Assembly (NCBI GenBank): GCA_041660225.1
Contig: JBAZWV010000002.1
Location: 124,001 to 188,000, forward strand
Direction: 5' to 3'
DNA from: JBAZWV01 sp041660225
Lineage (GTDB): Bacteria; Patescibacteriota; Patescibacteriia; 2-12-FULL-60-25
Length of the DNA: 64,000 nt
Part shown: piece by piece, positions 1-9,208 of the stretch
Position numbering within the stretch: the first letter of the stretch is position 1
How the letters are laid out: every line of letters starts with the position of its first letter
Made by a program: the position numbers and the translations under genes
The notes under the pieces: generated by a model
Seen by the model: only the letters and a program-made list of their open reading frames with translations
The model's database searches: none
Told to the model about the DNA's origin: nothing

Positions 1-1974
1 GACGGGAAGCGCGATAAGAAGAATCGCCTGACGCTTCACGCTCCAACGACCGGACGTAACGATAAGCCATCCCGCAGCCGCGAACGTGTACCAATTTACG
101 AGGTGGATGACGTACGTGTTGAACTTGAGAATATTTCCACGAAGCGGTTGTTGCAAAACATACAAGAAGAATGCGGAGCCGAAGATCGCAACGATCCACG
201 CAATCTTTTTATTCCACTTCATTTCGGTGTTGCGCGAAGCAGACCAAACAGCAGCAAGACTCAACCATGCGACCATGAGAATCGGCGCGCTGAAGTGATC
301 GTTGTGCGTGAAGATGCCGGTGAAGATGGAATGGAACCAGACGAAAAACAACGTGACCCAGCACATCAAAATCAAAAAGAAACGATTCGTGATCAACTGG
401 AGTCGCGATCGTTGGTAGACGATGTATGCGACGAACAAGATCCACACGAACGCGAGGACAATCGTATTCGCCAAAAATGGAACGTGAGAAAACGCGATGC
501 CATTACGAACTTCCGCCTCGATCTTTCCGAGATGCGCAGGATCGTGAAACCACAACGCGAGTTTTGGTGACGCAGCCGCGAAAAGCGCAATTCCTCCGGC
601 CATGAGTCCGGTGAACAAACGTGGATTCTTTTTGATGATCGCGATGCTCCACATTACGCCAAGCCACATTCCTGCGAACAGAAAGAACCACGGATACAAC
701 GAAGACAAGAAGATTCCGACAACGGAAAGCGCAGCGGCGACAAGCCACTTTCGATCTTGAAGTTTCTGCGCAACCAAAAGACACAGCGTGAGCCCAAGCA
801 TGCAGAACGGCCAGTACCAACCGAAAACTCCCGGTCTAAAGCTCAACGTCAGAAGAAGTCCCACCCAAAGCCCCACCATCATGAATCGTGAGGACGAAAC
901 GCCAAGGCCAGACCATCGCGCCACGCACCAACTTCCGATCCAAACCGCGAGCGTCGCGCAAATCCATCGCGTAATCAGCCAGAACTCAAGAACCGTCGTT
1001 CCATTCGGCAAGATCGCTTGCAGGGCACGGAACACACCACCAAGCCACTGAAAACGATTGCCGTATTCGTAACCAAGCAACAACGATCCGAGCCACTGAA
1101 AATAAATATACGAATCAAACACTCCTTGTGGAGCAATTCGCACGCGCCACCATTCATTTGCGAGCGGTGATCCTGCCGCGATATTCCAAATCCAAAACGG
1201 AAGCCACGCAACGACGAACATAACGACGGGAACGCCAACCCACCACGCGTAATCGCGAACCGTCATCTTTTTGAAATGTCCGGTCACACGCAACACGAGC
1301 ATTCGTCCCACGAGCTTGAGCTGGCGAACGATCTCCTTCTTATAATCAAGATTACTCTCACCAAGAATCCGTTGTGTTAACGGTGCGGGAATCTCTACGA
1401 TGCGGCGTTTATCGCGAATGAGGAAAAATAAAATCTCCGCGTTGATCCCGAAACGATCCGATTCGAGCGGAAGATTTGCGATCTGTTCACGTTTATACAA
1501 ACGGAAAATCGGACTCACATCGCGCATCCACTTCCCCATCACCGTCGCGTAGATAAATGATGCGGCGTATGAAACAGCGACGCGATAAAACGGAATGCTT
1601 TTATCGTAGCTCGCCATCTTCGGCGAACCGGATACGACGTCCACATCTCCTTTTCGATATCGATCGAGAAGATCCTTCACCAGCGTCGGTGCAAACGTCA
1701 GATCTGTATCCATCGTGATGACGAGATCACCTTTCGCTTCCTTGATCCCCGTACGCACGGCGGCACCCAATCCTCGATTTACTTCATGCTTCACGAGACG
1801 CACGCGCCCTCCCAAGCTCGCAGCGACTTCAGCTGTATTATCTTTCCTGCTTCCATCATCAATGACGATAATCTCATACGGCTCACCAAGCGCATCGAAC
1901 ACCGGAAGAACTTCCGTGGGAATGCGCTTGAGATTTTCGGCTTCGTTGTAGGCGGGGAAAATGAAGGAGATCAT
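1..1974 (-). CDS. GT2 (DPM1-like) fused to multi-TM membrane domain, 3' end outside window
   Basis: The frame is open from the ATG at 1974 to the window edge (658 codons, no stop), so the C-terminus is missing. Residues 1-230 form a GT-A fold of the polyprenyl-phosphate mannose/glucose synthase type: FPAYNEAENL near residue 6, DDGS at 39-42 and a DTD metal-binding motif at 90-92. From about residue 240 to the edge the chain is a series of long hydrophobic segments with aromatic-rich loops, like a GT-C or DUF2079-type membrane module. A likely role is transfer of a sugar from a nucleotide donor to polyprenyl phosphate, followed by use of the lipid-linked sugar at the membrane; this is inferred from the fusion. 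The start overlaps the upstream GT4 stop as ATGA (1971-1974), so it is translationally coupled and last in this visible operon. Confidence 0.82.
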   Translation of the reverse strand, partial: MISFIFPAYNEAENLKRIPTEVLPVFDALGEPYEIIVIDDGSRKDNTAEVAASLGGRVRLVKHEVNRGLGAAVRTGIKEAKGDLVITMDTDLTFAPTLVKDLLDRYRKGDVDVVSGSPKMASYDKSIPFYRVAVSYAASFIYATVMGKWMRDVSPIFRLYKREQIANLPLESDRFGINAEILFFLIRDKRRIVEIPAPLTQRILGESNLDYKKEIVRQLKLVGRMLVLRVTGHFKKMTVRDYAWWVGVPVVMFVVAWLPFWIWNIAAGSPLANEWWRVRIAPQGVFDSYIYFQWLGSLLLGYEYGNRFQWLGGVFRALQAILPNGTTVLEFWLITRWICATLAVWIGSWCVARWSGLGVSSSRFMMVGLWVGLLLTLSFRPGVFGWYWPFCMLGLTLCLLVAQKLQDRKWLVAAALSVVGIFLSSLYPWFFLFAGMWLGVMWSIAIIKKNPRLFTGLMAGGIALFAAASPKLALWFHDPAHLGKIEAEVRNGIAFSHVPFLANTIVLAFVWILFVAYIVYQRSRLQLITNRFFLILMCWVTLFFVWFHSIFTGIFTHNDHFSAPILMVAWLSLAAVWSASRNTEMKWNKKIAWIVAIFGSAFFLYVLQQPLRGNILKFNTYVIHLVNWYTFAAAGWLIVTSGRWSVKRQAILLIALPV

Positions 1975-3107
1975 ACGCTGGCGATGTGATCCAAGATGGT
2001 ACGCGATCTCGCCTCCCAGGTATAGGGTTCGACCAAACGACGCGCCCGCTCCGAAGCTTGTACGCGCCAATCAACATTCAGAATGACTTTATTGATCTCA
2101 TTCACAAATCCGTCTTCCGTGAGCGGATAAAAATACGCGACGTCATTCGTCAGCACTTCATGTGAAGACGGAACATCGCTCGCGAGCACCGGCAATCCCG
2201 CTGCGAGATATTCGAACTGCTTGAGCGGCGACGTATAGAGACGTCCGATCGGTTCCGCATCTGACGTGGTGAGCAATCCGATATCTGCTCCATATAACGC
2301 ACGGATCGCCTGCGTGTGATCCACAGTCGGAAGGATGTGAACACGGTTCTTCGCTGCAGGAGCGATAAGAGATTCCAAGCGGCGTCGATCTGCATCGGGT
2401 CCACCTATCAACACAAGATGCGCCCGTTCGCTCGTCCGATTCCAACCGCCGACAACAAGATCAACACCTTTCCATGGATAAAAACTTCCCGTGTAGATCG
2501 CGACGAACGCTTCGTCCGGAATCTCAAGACGCCTTCGTTCTTCCGCATGGTCCGCAGGGTACAAAAAATCTTTCGGATCATATCCGTCCGGAGCAACGCG
2601 AATCTTTGCCGGATGCACATCAAGTTGTCGTAACGTTTCACTCAACCCTTTCGTAATCACGATAAATTTCTGCACGAACAGTTTCACACGATTCCAACGC
2701 GCAGGTTTTGCATCCGGTCTGTCGTGCAGCTCCAGCGCGAACTTCCGATCAGATCGTTTCAAAATATCCACCATCGCCGGATCGCGCGTGTACCACACAT
2801 CCGCCGTTTGATTCACCTGCCACTTCTTGAGCGCAAGCGAAAACGAAAAACGCTGAAGCGCATATGCAATCTTCTTAAACGGAAACCATTTCCAAGACAA
2901 TGGATCCACGACGGGCAACCGCACATGGCGGAACAGATCCCTTTCCAATTCGTACACATCAAACACATCCCGATCCCCTGCGCGATCCGGATTTACCAGC
3001 GTCACCTCATGCCCAAGACGCGCAAACCACGCGCAGGTTTGCACAATCTGGTACGCATGCGCGCGCTCGGACGGGATGCGAACGTTTTCGATGTAGATAA
3101 TCTTCAT
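1971..3107 (-). CDS. Glycosyltransferase family 4 (GT-B)
   Basis: 378-residue cytoplasmic GT-B glycosyltransferase. The N-terminal half opens with MKIIYIENVRIPSERAHAY, and a TGSFYPWKG segment (about 207-215) begins the donor-binding C-terminal Rossmann domain. An E-x7-E-like region (DAEPIGRLY...KQFEYLAAGLPVLASD, about 284-310) is typical of GT4 retaining enzymes. The start at 3107 is chosen because it overlaps the AsnB stop as ATGA (3104-3107) with GGAAG just upstream; the longer reading frame to 3242 runs back inside the asnB-like gene and has no family match. Acceptor and donor sugars cannot be read from sequence. It sits between an amidotransferase and a lipid-linked sugar synthase in one tightly coupled operon. 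Confidence 0.88.
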   Translation of the reverse strand: MKIIYIENVRIPSERAHAYQIVQTCAWFARLGHEVTLVNPDRAGDRDVFDVYELERDLFRHVRLPVVDPLSWKWFPFKKIAYALQRFSFSLALKKWQVNQTADVWYTRDPAMVDILKRSDRKFALELHDRPDAKPARWNRVKLFVQKFIVITKGLSETLRQLDVHPAKIRVAPDGYDPKDFLYPADHAEERRRLEIPDEAFVAIYTGSFYPWKGVDLVVGGWNRTSERAHLVLIGGPDADRRRLESLIAPAAKNRVHILPTVDHTQAIRALYGADIGLLTTSDAEPIGRLYTSPLKQFEYLAAGLPVLASDVPSSHEVLTNDVAYFYPLTEDGFVNEINKVILNVDWRVQASERARRLVEPYTWEARSRTILDHIASV

Positions 3108-4984
3108 ACTTCCGAAAGGATAGCGCGATTCGCACGCCACCACAGATGATACGCAATCGCGGTCCAAATTTCCTGTAAACGATATGCCCTCGACGCTTGA
3201 TGGTCTTCCCACGCCTGCCGTAACGCCGGACCGTTCATCCATGAATGTGTTGCGATCGCATCTTCCAAAATCTCACGCGACCAGTCTTTCAAGCCAGAAC
3301 GCAACCACTTTGACGTTGGCGGAAACCATCCACGCTTCTGTTCATTCACAACTTCCGGCAAACACCGATCCGCAAACGTCTCACGCCAGAGCTTCTTGGT
3401 CTCAAAAAGAGAAACGTGATAGCGACTTGGTAGGGAAGCTGCAAAATCAACAACGGCATCGTCCGTAAGGGGAACGCGAAGCTCGATTCCATGTCGCATC
3501 GTCAGTCGATCCGATCGCACAAATGCATCGTCACGAAGCCATGTTTCACGGTCAACTTTCATAAAACGATCAAGCGGATCTTTCAGCGTGTCAATCCTTG
3601 ATAAGCGGTCAGTCCAAAGCCTAATCGCCTCTACATGTACATCCTTACCAAATAGAGATTGTAATAGATTTGGATGAGCTGCGTGAAAAGAAAGAAGCAT
3701 CCCCGCTTCCCCACTTAATGATAGCCATTTATCGAGACCGCGTATTTTTGCTATAGAAGCGGCAATGCTCTTACTACGAAATACTCGCTCTGCACTTTTT
3801 TTTCTGAAATATGGATTTAAGAGACCAAATATTGGTCCATAAGTCCGATATTTTTTGTACCGTTCATAACCACCGAACGATTCGTCTCCCCCATCTCCCG
3901 ACAAAACGACGGTCACATCTTTCGACGCCAGTCTCGCAGCCGCATCAAGCGCTACCGTCGAATGATTATTATGTGGCTGACCGAGATGCGTAGCAATTCC
4001 TTCGGCCTCACGTATCACGTCGTGTTCATCAATTTCAATTTCATGATGATCACATCCGTATTTCTCTGCCGTACGCTTTGCGAGTTCCGCATCACGATTA
4101 AATTTCTGATCCAAGGTGTCGTGCTTAAATCGCGTCGTAAACGTTTTGATTCTTCCTTGCGGCTGCGCAAGCCGCATCGAAGACAGCACAACGGACGAAT
4201 CGAGTCCGCCGGACAAAAAAACACCAACGGGACGATCAGACACGAGCTGATCCGATACTGCTTTATCAACAATATGAATCAATTTCTCTTTAGCTTTAGT
4301 CCAAGATAGCGAATCTTTTTCTTCTATATTTTTAGTAAAACTTCCGATTTCATCCAATTTTCCTTGTCTAATACAGTAAAGTCTTCCAGGCTCGAGAGAT
4401 ACGATACCTTCATATATAGTACGCGGTCCTGATATATAACCCAGAGTTAAGTATAGGGATCGTGCAATAGTATCAATTTTCCATTTCGACTTTAATTGAA
4501 GAAGAGAAGGAATTTCACTAGCAAATGCATAACGACCATTATCAAACGTGATATAAAAAGGCTTGATCCCCATCCGATCACGCGCAACATAACAAACGCT
4601 CTCTTTCGTATCCCACAACGCAAATGCAAAGATGCCATGGAATTGATTGAGATCTTTTAGGCCGTGGAGCGCGACGGACGCGAGAAAACATTCCGTGTCC
4701 GTCTGCGTGCGGAACGTCCATCCTTCTTTCGTGTATCGCTCTCGCAGCTCCCTATAATTGTAGATCTCGCCGTTGTACGCGATCACGAAGCGTCCATCCA
4801 CCGTCGCCATCGGCTGACGACCGGCTTCGGAAAGATCGATGATCGAAAGGCGTTTATGGATGAATGAACAGCCCGCATCCGAAAACGCACCGTCCTGATC
4901 CGGACCGCGATGACGCACGCGATCACCCATCCGATTGAGAAGATCGGAGTCAGGAGCGCCAACAAATCCAGCAAAGCCGCACAT
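3104..4984 (-). CDS. asnB: Asparagine synthase (glutamine-hydrolysing)-type amidotransferase, copy 1
   Basis: 626 residues, normal for AsnB-like proteins in surface-polysaccharide loci. MCGFAG gives the catalytic Cys2 of the class II glutamine amidotransferase, with RHRGPD at 24-29 and NGEIYNY near 71. The ATP pyrophosphatase loop SGGLDSS lies at 258-264, and SGDGGDE follows in the synthase domain. The expected reaction transfers ammonia from glutamine to an adenylated carboxylate: free aspartate, or, given the context, possibly a uronic-acid sugar as proposed for WbpS-like paralogues. The stretch from about 3590 to 4640 (residues about 115-465) is visibly more AT-rich than its flanks, suggesting a replaced segment. 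One base separates its start from the preceding gene's stop; its own stop overlaps the next GT4 start. Confidence 0.9.
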   Translation of the reverse strand: MCGFAGFVGAPDSDLLNRMGDRVRHRGPDQDGAFSDAGCSFIHKRLSIIDLSEAGRQPMATVDGRFVIAYNGEIYNYRELRERYTKEGWTFRTQTDTECFLASVALHGLKDLNQFHGIFAFALWDTKESVCYVARDRMGIKPFYITFDNGRYAFASEIPSLLQLKSKWKIDTIARSLYLTLGYISGPRTIYEGIVSLEPGRLYCIRQGKLDEIGSFTKNIEEKDSLSWTKAKEKLIHIVDKAVSDQLVSDRPVGVFLSGGLDSSVVLSSMRLAQPQGRIKTFTTRFKHDTLDQKFNRDAELAKRTAEKYGCDHHEIEIDEHDVIREAEGIATHLGQPHNNHSTVALDAAARLASKDVTVVLSGDGGDESFGGYERYKKYRTYGPIFGLLNPYFRKKSAERVFRSKSIAASIAKIRGLDKWLSLSGEAGMLLSFHAAHPNLLQSLFGKDVHVEAIRLWTDRLSRIDTLKDPLDRFMKVDRETWLRDDAFVRSDRLTMRHGIELRVPLTDDAVVDFAASLPSRYHVSLFETKKLWRETFADRCLPEVVNEQKRGWFPPTSKWLRSGLKDWSREILEDAIATHSWMNGPALRQAWEDHQASRAYRLQEIWTAIAYHLWWRANRAILSEV

Positions 4985-4985
4985 A

Positions 4986-7900
4986 TTATTTCCCTCGCAG
5001 GCGATCCCACAGTTTCACGATCGTCCAACCCGCGTAGATCGCGAGAAGGTTATCGAGTGGGATGCGATATTTGGTGTACCCCGCGAAAAAGGTATGCAAC
5101 ACAGTGTAGATGACGAGGATCGCGATCGGGAGCCACACGTTCTTGTCACGACGACGAACGGCGTAGAGGATGCCGATGAGCCCACCAAAGATCACGAGAG
5201 CGGACGCGCCCGTGACAGCCGCACGTGCAAGAAATACTTTTGTCGGATTATTCGCGAACGACCATGGCGCACCAGTTTTGACGGACGGGAACAGCGATGG
5301 TTGCCAAAATGTTTTAATTTTCAGCAACTGCAATTTCCATCCTTCGCTCCAGAAGTGTTCCTTGGTCCATTTCGTCGCAGCTTCGTTCCAGTATGCACTG
5401 AACTCGACTTCGTTGACCGGACCTAACTCGGCGCACGTCGAAACAATCGCATTCGGTTCCTTCGGATGCCACGCGGTCCAGAAAAACGATTCGCGATACG
5501 CGCCTTCATCTTTCAATCGTTGTTCGATCTCTGGTCGCAAACGATACTGAACATAATTCGGATTGGTCGAAGAGACGATGACTTCGTCCACAACTTCCTG
5601 CGGATATCCGCGCATCGTGAGCGCATAGATGTTTTCGTTATTCGCTTTATACGCTCCAAATCCCAAATCCGTCGTAAGCGGCACGATCTTGTGAAACGCG
5701 ATCCAGTTTCGATACGTCCATGGCGCAATCAACACAGCGGATGTGATGCCCATGATCACAGCAAACGAAACGGCGCGCTTCCAATTCGGCCACAACTTCC
5801 ACACAAGCCACGCAACAAGGAACGGAGTGACGGGAAGAATCGTTCCTTGAACGTATGCGAGGCATCCGATCGAGAGACCAGCGCCCACTGCGTAGAAATA
5901 TCGCTTGGTTTCCGTGATCCGGAAAAGGAACCAAACGATCAAGAGGAGGAAGAACGAAGAAAGGAAGGTGTGATAGTACTGAGTGTAGTGATAGAAGGTG
6001 TACGGATAGCACGCCATGAGGAGTCCGGCGACGAGCGCTGCGCGCTTCCCAACGAAGCGTTTTCCAACGGCGTACACCAGCCACAAAACGCCGACCACGA
6101 ACGCGTTTTGAACAAGTCCCTGCGCCAACGTGTTTTTCGGATCGAAGACAGAATAGAGAGCCGTAAGGAAGAAAAGATACCCCGGAGAACGATACGCGGA
6201 CGCACATCCAAGCTGCGTCGCGTAGCTATATCCGTACCCTTGGAACCAGTGATCGACGAGCGTGTAGAATCCCCACTCACGATTCAGGAGAGAATCATGA
6301 AATAAAAATGCTGACGCGAGGCGCGTCGCAATCGCGAAGAGAAGAAATGCACCAACCCACAGCTCAAAACGAGAGCCAGAGGACTTCACACTCTTCCATC
6401 CTTCTCGCTGTTTTGCATGAAGCTCGTCCTGCGACGGAAACGCCTTCGCCTGATCACGCGCACTCTGGCGCATCGTCTCGCGTCGCGTCGTATCCGCAAT
6501 CTGTTCCTCGATTGCTTTCGCAAGCGCGACCGCATCGTTCGGCTCTACGACGCGCCCATCTATCTGTGAACGAAAAATGGAACCAACGCAACCGACATCC
6601 GTCGTCACGATCGGAACACCTGCAGCCATTGCTTCAAGAATCGTTCGACCGAATCCTTCATAGCGAGAAGACATCACGAAGAGATCCGCGTCGTCCCAAA
6701 GTCTTCCCTGTTCCTTCCAAGGCTCTAGGGTCACGATCTCAGCCAATCCACGCGCCTCAATCTGGCTTCGAAGAAGTGCCTCCATCGGACCAGATCCGAT
6801 GATCGAAAGCTGAAATTGGATCTTATTCTTGCGGAGAATGGTCGCGGCTTCCAAAAGGGTATCCAAACCCTTTTGCTCCACGAATCGACAAGGAGCCACG
6901 AGGTGCGGAATCGACTCCATGGACCTCAACGGAAGGTCTAAAAATTTGGAGAGATCCAACGAAACTGGGATCACTTCAATGCGAGATTCCGATACGCCGA
7001 TTCGAACGAGATCATGTTTTACACGCTCACTCACGGCGCGCACTCTTTCTGCACGCTTCAAGATAAAACGACCAATGAGTGACAGCGCGCGATTCTTCCA
7101 AGACTCTTTCACCCACTCGCCTGAATAGAAATTTCCGTGTTCCTGAATCTCAAGCGGGACGTTCGTAATTCGTGAAATGAAATATCCAACGAGACCGGCA
7201 GCAAATGGATCTTGCGCCGTGACCAAGATACGAGAAGAAGATCGCTTCGCAATCCAAATCCCCTTCCAAATGTTTCGCAAGATTTTTCCTTGCATCACGA
7301 TCGGCTTGATCTTCGTGTTTTCACCACTGATCGACATCACGCGTTGCGATGTCGTACTCGATTCATCCAAAAGTTCGCGATCATAACTCACCATGATGAC
7401 GCTCAGTGGATCGTGTTTTCCTTCGAGCGTTTCCATCGTCTCCCCTACCATTTTCTCATGAGTCCACGTTGAAGCTCCAAAAACCAATGAATCACGAATA
7501 GAGACATTGCGCAGAACCGAGGTCCACGCATTTTTGTCTCCAAACGGCAAAACTGTCACCAAGCTGACAAACGTTTCTTTGGTCTCTGGATTCCCTCCCT
7601 TGTCACTCACAAAACAAGGCACTCCTTTCGAAGCGGCTTCAGCCACTACATGCGGGTATCCTTCGTACCCAGAATTAAGAAGGAAAGCGTCAGCCGCGTC
7701 ATACCAGCGAGCCAGCTCTGCACGATCCACACGCCCAAGGAACCGAACGCGATCCGTTACTCCGTTTTCCTGCGCCGCCTTCTTCCAATTCTCCAGTTCC
7801 GGTCCATCTCCGGCGACAACAAGAAGATGCGAAGACGGTAAATCCTTCATCCATGCAATCAAATCACCAACGCCCTTCCACGGAACAGCTCGAACGGCGG

Positions 7901-8513
7901 TCAAAAGTACAACACGATCAACAACGCCAAGCGCCTCTCGCTCGTTCTTTCGTCCTTTCTTATCAGGAAGCGGCTCATTCGCATTCACAACGACGTGAAT
8001 TCGTTCACTCGCTACGCCCCATTTCTCAACAACGGTCTTCAAATACCGGCTCGGTACGATGACACGTTCTGCGTTTCGCGCTGTCCATCGTTCAATACGG
8101 CTTAACTGACCGTTCGGTTTTGATTCCAAATATTCATCCAATAATTTCTTCTCTCCATTCTGCATCGCCATCTCCCACGCATAATCTCCCACGACTTTCA
8201 TCGTGATCTTTCTTCCTGCGAGGCGCGCCCCGATCGTTGCGGGCAATCCTTCCGACACCGGGCCTTGTGCGTAGACGACGTCCGATCGACGCGCGAGACG
8301 AAACGCGTGCCACGCATATCGAACATACCGAACGATCGCACCACCACGACGAGACACGCGTGTTACGTGATCGTTTTTCAAGCGCGAATCTCCGTATGCC
8401 AATACTTCAACGGAATGCCCCTGCGCACGCAACGCAGAAGCAAGACCGGCGGTATACGTCGCCGGTCCTCCAGATTCGGGAGGATAAATCCCCGTTGCGA
8501 GGAGAATCTTCAT
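4986..8513 (-). CDS. Three-module fusion: GT4 + GT4 + multi-TM GT-C-like domain
   Basis: A 1175-residue single reading frame with three recognisable units. Residues 1-365 are a complete GT4 (GIYPPESGGPATYTAGLA at the start, AVRAVPWKG near 205, E284-x7-E292). Residues 366-710 are a second complete GT4 that looks like a new N-terminus (SVIMVSYDREL at 371-381) and has E619-x7-E627 in RYEGFGRTILEAMAAG. Residues 715-1175 form about ten membrane segments; RSPGYLFFLTALY in the third unit resembles PMT/ArnT-like GT39 proteins. The arrangement suggests two cytosolic transfers delivered to a membrane enzyme that moves a lipid-linked sugar outward. ATGA overlap with the methyltransferase (8510-8513). 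Most likely a genuine fusion, although a missed stop at the junction cannot be excluded without reads. Confidence 0.85.
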   Translation of the reverse strand: MKILLATGIYPPESGGPATYTAGLASALRAQGHSVEVLAYGDSRLKNDHVTRVSRRGGAIVRYVRYAWHAFRLARRSDVVYAQGPVSEGLPATIGARLAGRKITMKVVGDYAWEMAMQNGEKKLLDEYLESKPNGQLSRIERWTARNAERVIVPSRYLKTVVEKWGVASERIHVVVNANEPLPDKKGRKNEREALGVVDRVVLLTAVRAVPWKGVGDLIAWMKDLPSSHLLVVAGDGPELENWKKAAQENGVTDRVRFLGRVDRAELARWYDAADAFLLNSGYEGYPHVVAEAASKGVPCFVSDKGGNPETKETFVSLVTVLPFGDKNAWTSVLRNVSIRDSLVFGASTWTHEKMVGETMETLEGKHDPLSVIMVSYDRELLDESSTTSQRVMSISGENTKIKPIVMQGKILRNIWKGIWIAKRSSSRILVTAQDPFAAGLVGYFISRITNVPLEIQEHGNFYSGEWVKESWKNRALSLIGRFILKRAERVRAVSERVKHDLVRIGVSESRIEVIPVSLDLSKFLDLPLRSMESIPHLVAPCRFVEQKGLDTLLEAATILRKNKIQFQLSIIGSGPMEALLRSQIEARGLAEIVTLEPWKEQGRLWDDADLFVMSSRYEGFGRTILEAMAAGVPIVTTDVGCVGSIFRSQIDGRVVEPNDAVALAKAIEEQIADTTRRETMRQSARDQAKAFPSQDELHAKQREGWKSVKSSGSRFELWVGAFLLFAIATRLASAFLFHDSLLNREWGFYTLVDHWFQGYGYSYATQLGCASAYRSPGYLFFLTALYSVFDPKNTLAQGLVQNAFVVGVLWLVYAVGKRFVGKRAALVAGLLMACYPYTFYHYTQYYHTFLSSFFLLLIVWFLFRITETKRYFYAVGAGLSIGCLAYVQGTILPVTPFLVAWLVWKLWPNWKRAVSFAVIMGITSAVLIAPWTYRNWIAFHKIVPLTTDLGFGAYKANNENIYALTMRGYPQEVVDEVIVSSTNPNYVQYRLRPEIEQRLKDEGAYRESFFWTAWHPKEPNAIVSTCAELGPVNEVEFSAYWNEAATKWTKEHFWSEGWKLQLLKIKTFWQPSLFPSVKTGAPWSFANNPTKVFLARAAVTGASALVIFGGLIGILYAVRRRDKNVWLPIAILVIYTVLHTFFAGYTKYRIPLDNLLAIYAGWTIVKLWDRLRGK

Positions 8514-9208
8514 GGCTTTTTCAAAACAAGTGTCGTCGACAGCATCATGCGATCAAGTTTCTCTTGCGAAAACAATTCGTTCAATCGCTTTTCAAATGAA
8601 ACCCAATCTCGGATAGCTTCATCTGTCGCACCCTTCATCAATCCTTTCAGGTTTGCCAAATTATGTTTCTGCGTCTTTTCTACAATAAACCCCTGCGTTT
8701 CTGCTTGTGTACGGAAGAGAACGTCATCCACCTTTTTCATATACGGTCCTTCGATCTTGAAGAACGCAAGAAGCTGACTCACGTACACCATGATGCGTTC
8801 TTTTACATTCCGCGAACGAAAATGCCCGACATCATAATTCATATACGCAACTCCCCCGCTCACAAGCGCATTCCAGGCTGTCTTCAAAAAAGCTGGACGA
8901 TCAACAACATGTTCGATCGCACTCATTGCGCTCACAACATCGAATTGTCCTTCAATCGGTTTCTGCGCATCAAATGCACGAAGTTCGATCCGCGTATTTC
9001 CTTCATACATCTTCTTTCCTTCTGCGATGGCGATTTTATCCGTATCAATCACGACAATAGAAGCGTTCGGATGTGTAGTGAGAAATTCTTGCCAGATGCG
9101 TCCGCTTCCACCCGCGAGATCGAGGACACGAAACGATCGATCACCAAAACGACACGCGATGTCTTCGAGCATGTCTTGCTTCGCAGCGTTTCCACGTTCG
9201 TAAATCAT
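8510..9208 (-). CDS. SAM-dependent methyltransferase (class I)
   Basis: 232 residues from the ATG at 9208, which overlaps the upstream GT4 stop as ATGA; a longer frame to 9259 exists but lies inside the GT4 gene. Motif I is FRVLDLAGGSGR, the acidic ribose-binding residue lies in SIVVIDTDKIAIA, and DVVSAMSAIEHVVD is the motif IV region, as in Methyltransf_11/25 enzymes. It probably methylates a glycan or lipid-linked intermediate made by its neighbours, as an end-cap or decoration; this is inferred from position between two glycosyltransferases. Its stop overlaps the start of the three-module glycosyltransferase. Confidence 0.82.
   Translation of the reverse strand: MIYERGNAAKQDMLEDIACRFGDRSFRVLDLAGGSGRIWQEFLTTHPNASIVVIDTDKIAIAEGKKMYEGNTRIELRAFDAQKPIEGQFDVVSAMSAIEHVVDRPAFLKTAWNALVSGGVAYMNYDVGHFRSRNVKERIMVYVSQLLAFFKIEGPYMKKVDDVLFRTQAETQGFIVEKTQKHNLANLKGLMKGATDEAIRDWVSFEKRLNELFSQEKLDRMMLSTTLVLKKP

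Noticed and set aside
5466..6305. Plus-strand frame of 279 codons
   Set aside because: Antisense to the membrane part of the trimodular glycosyltransferase; composition typical of an antisense shadow.
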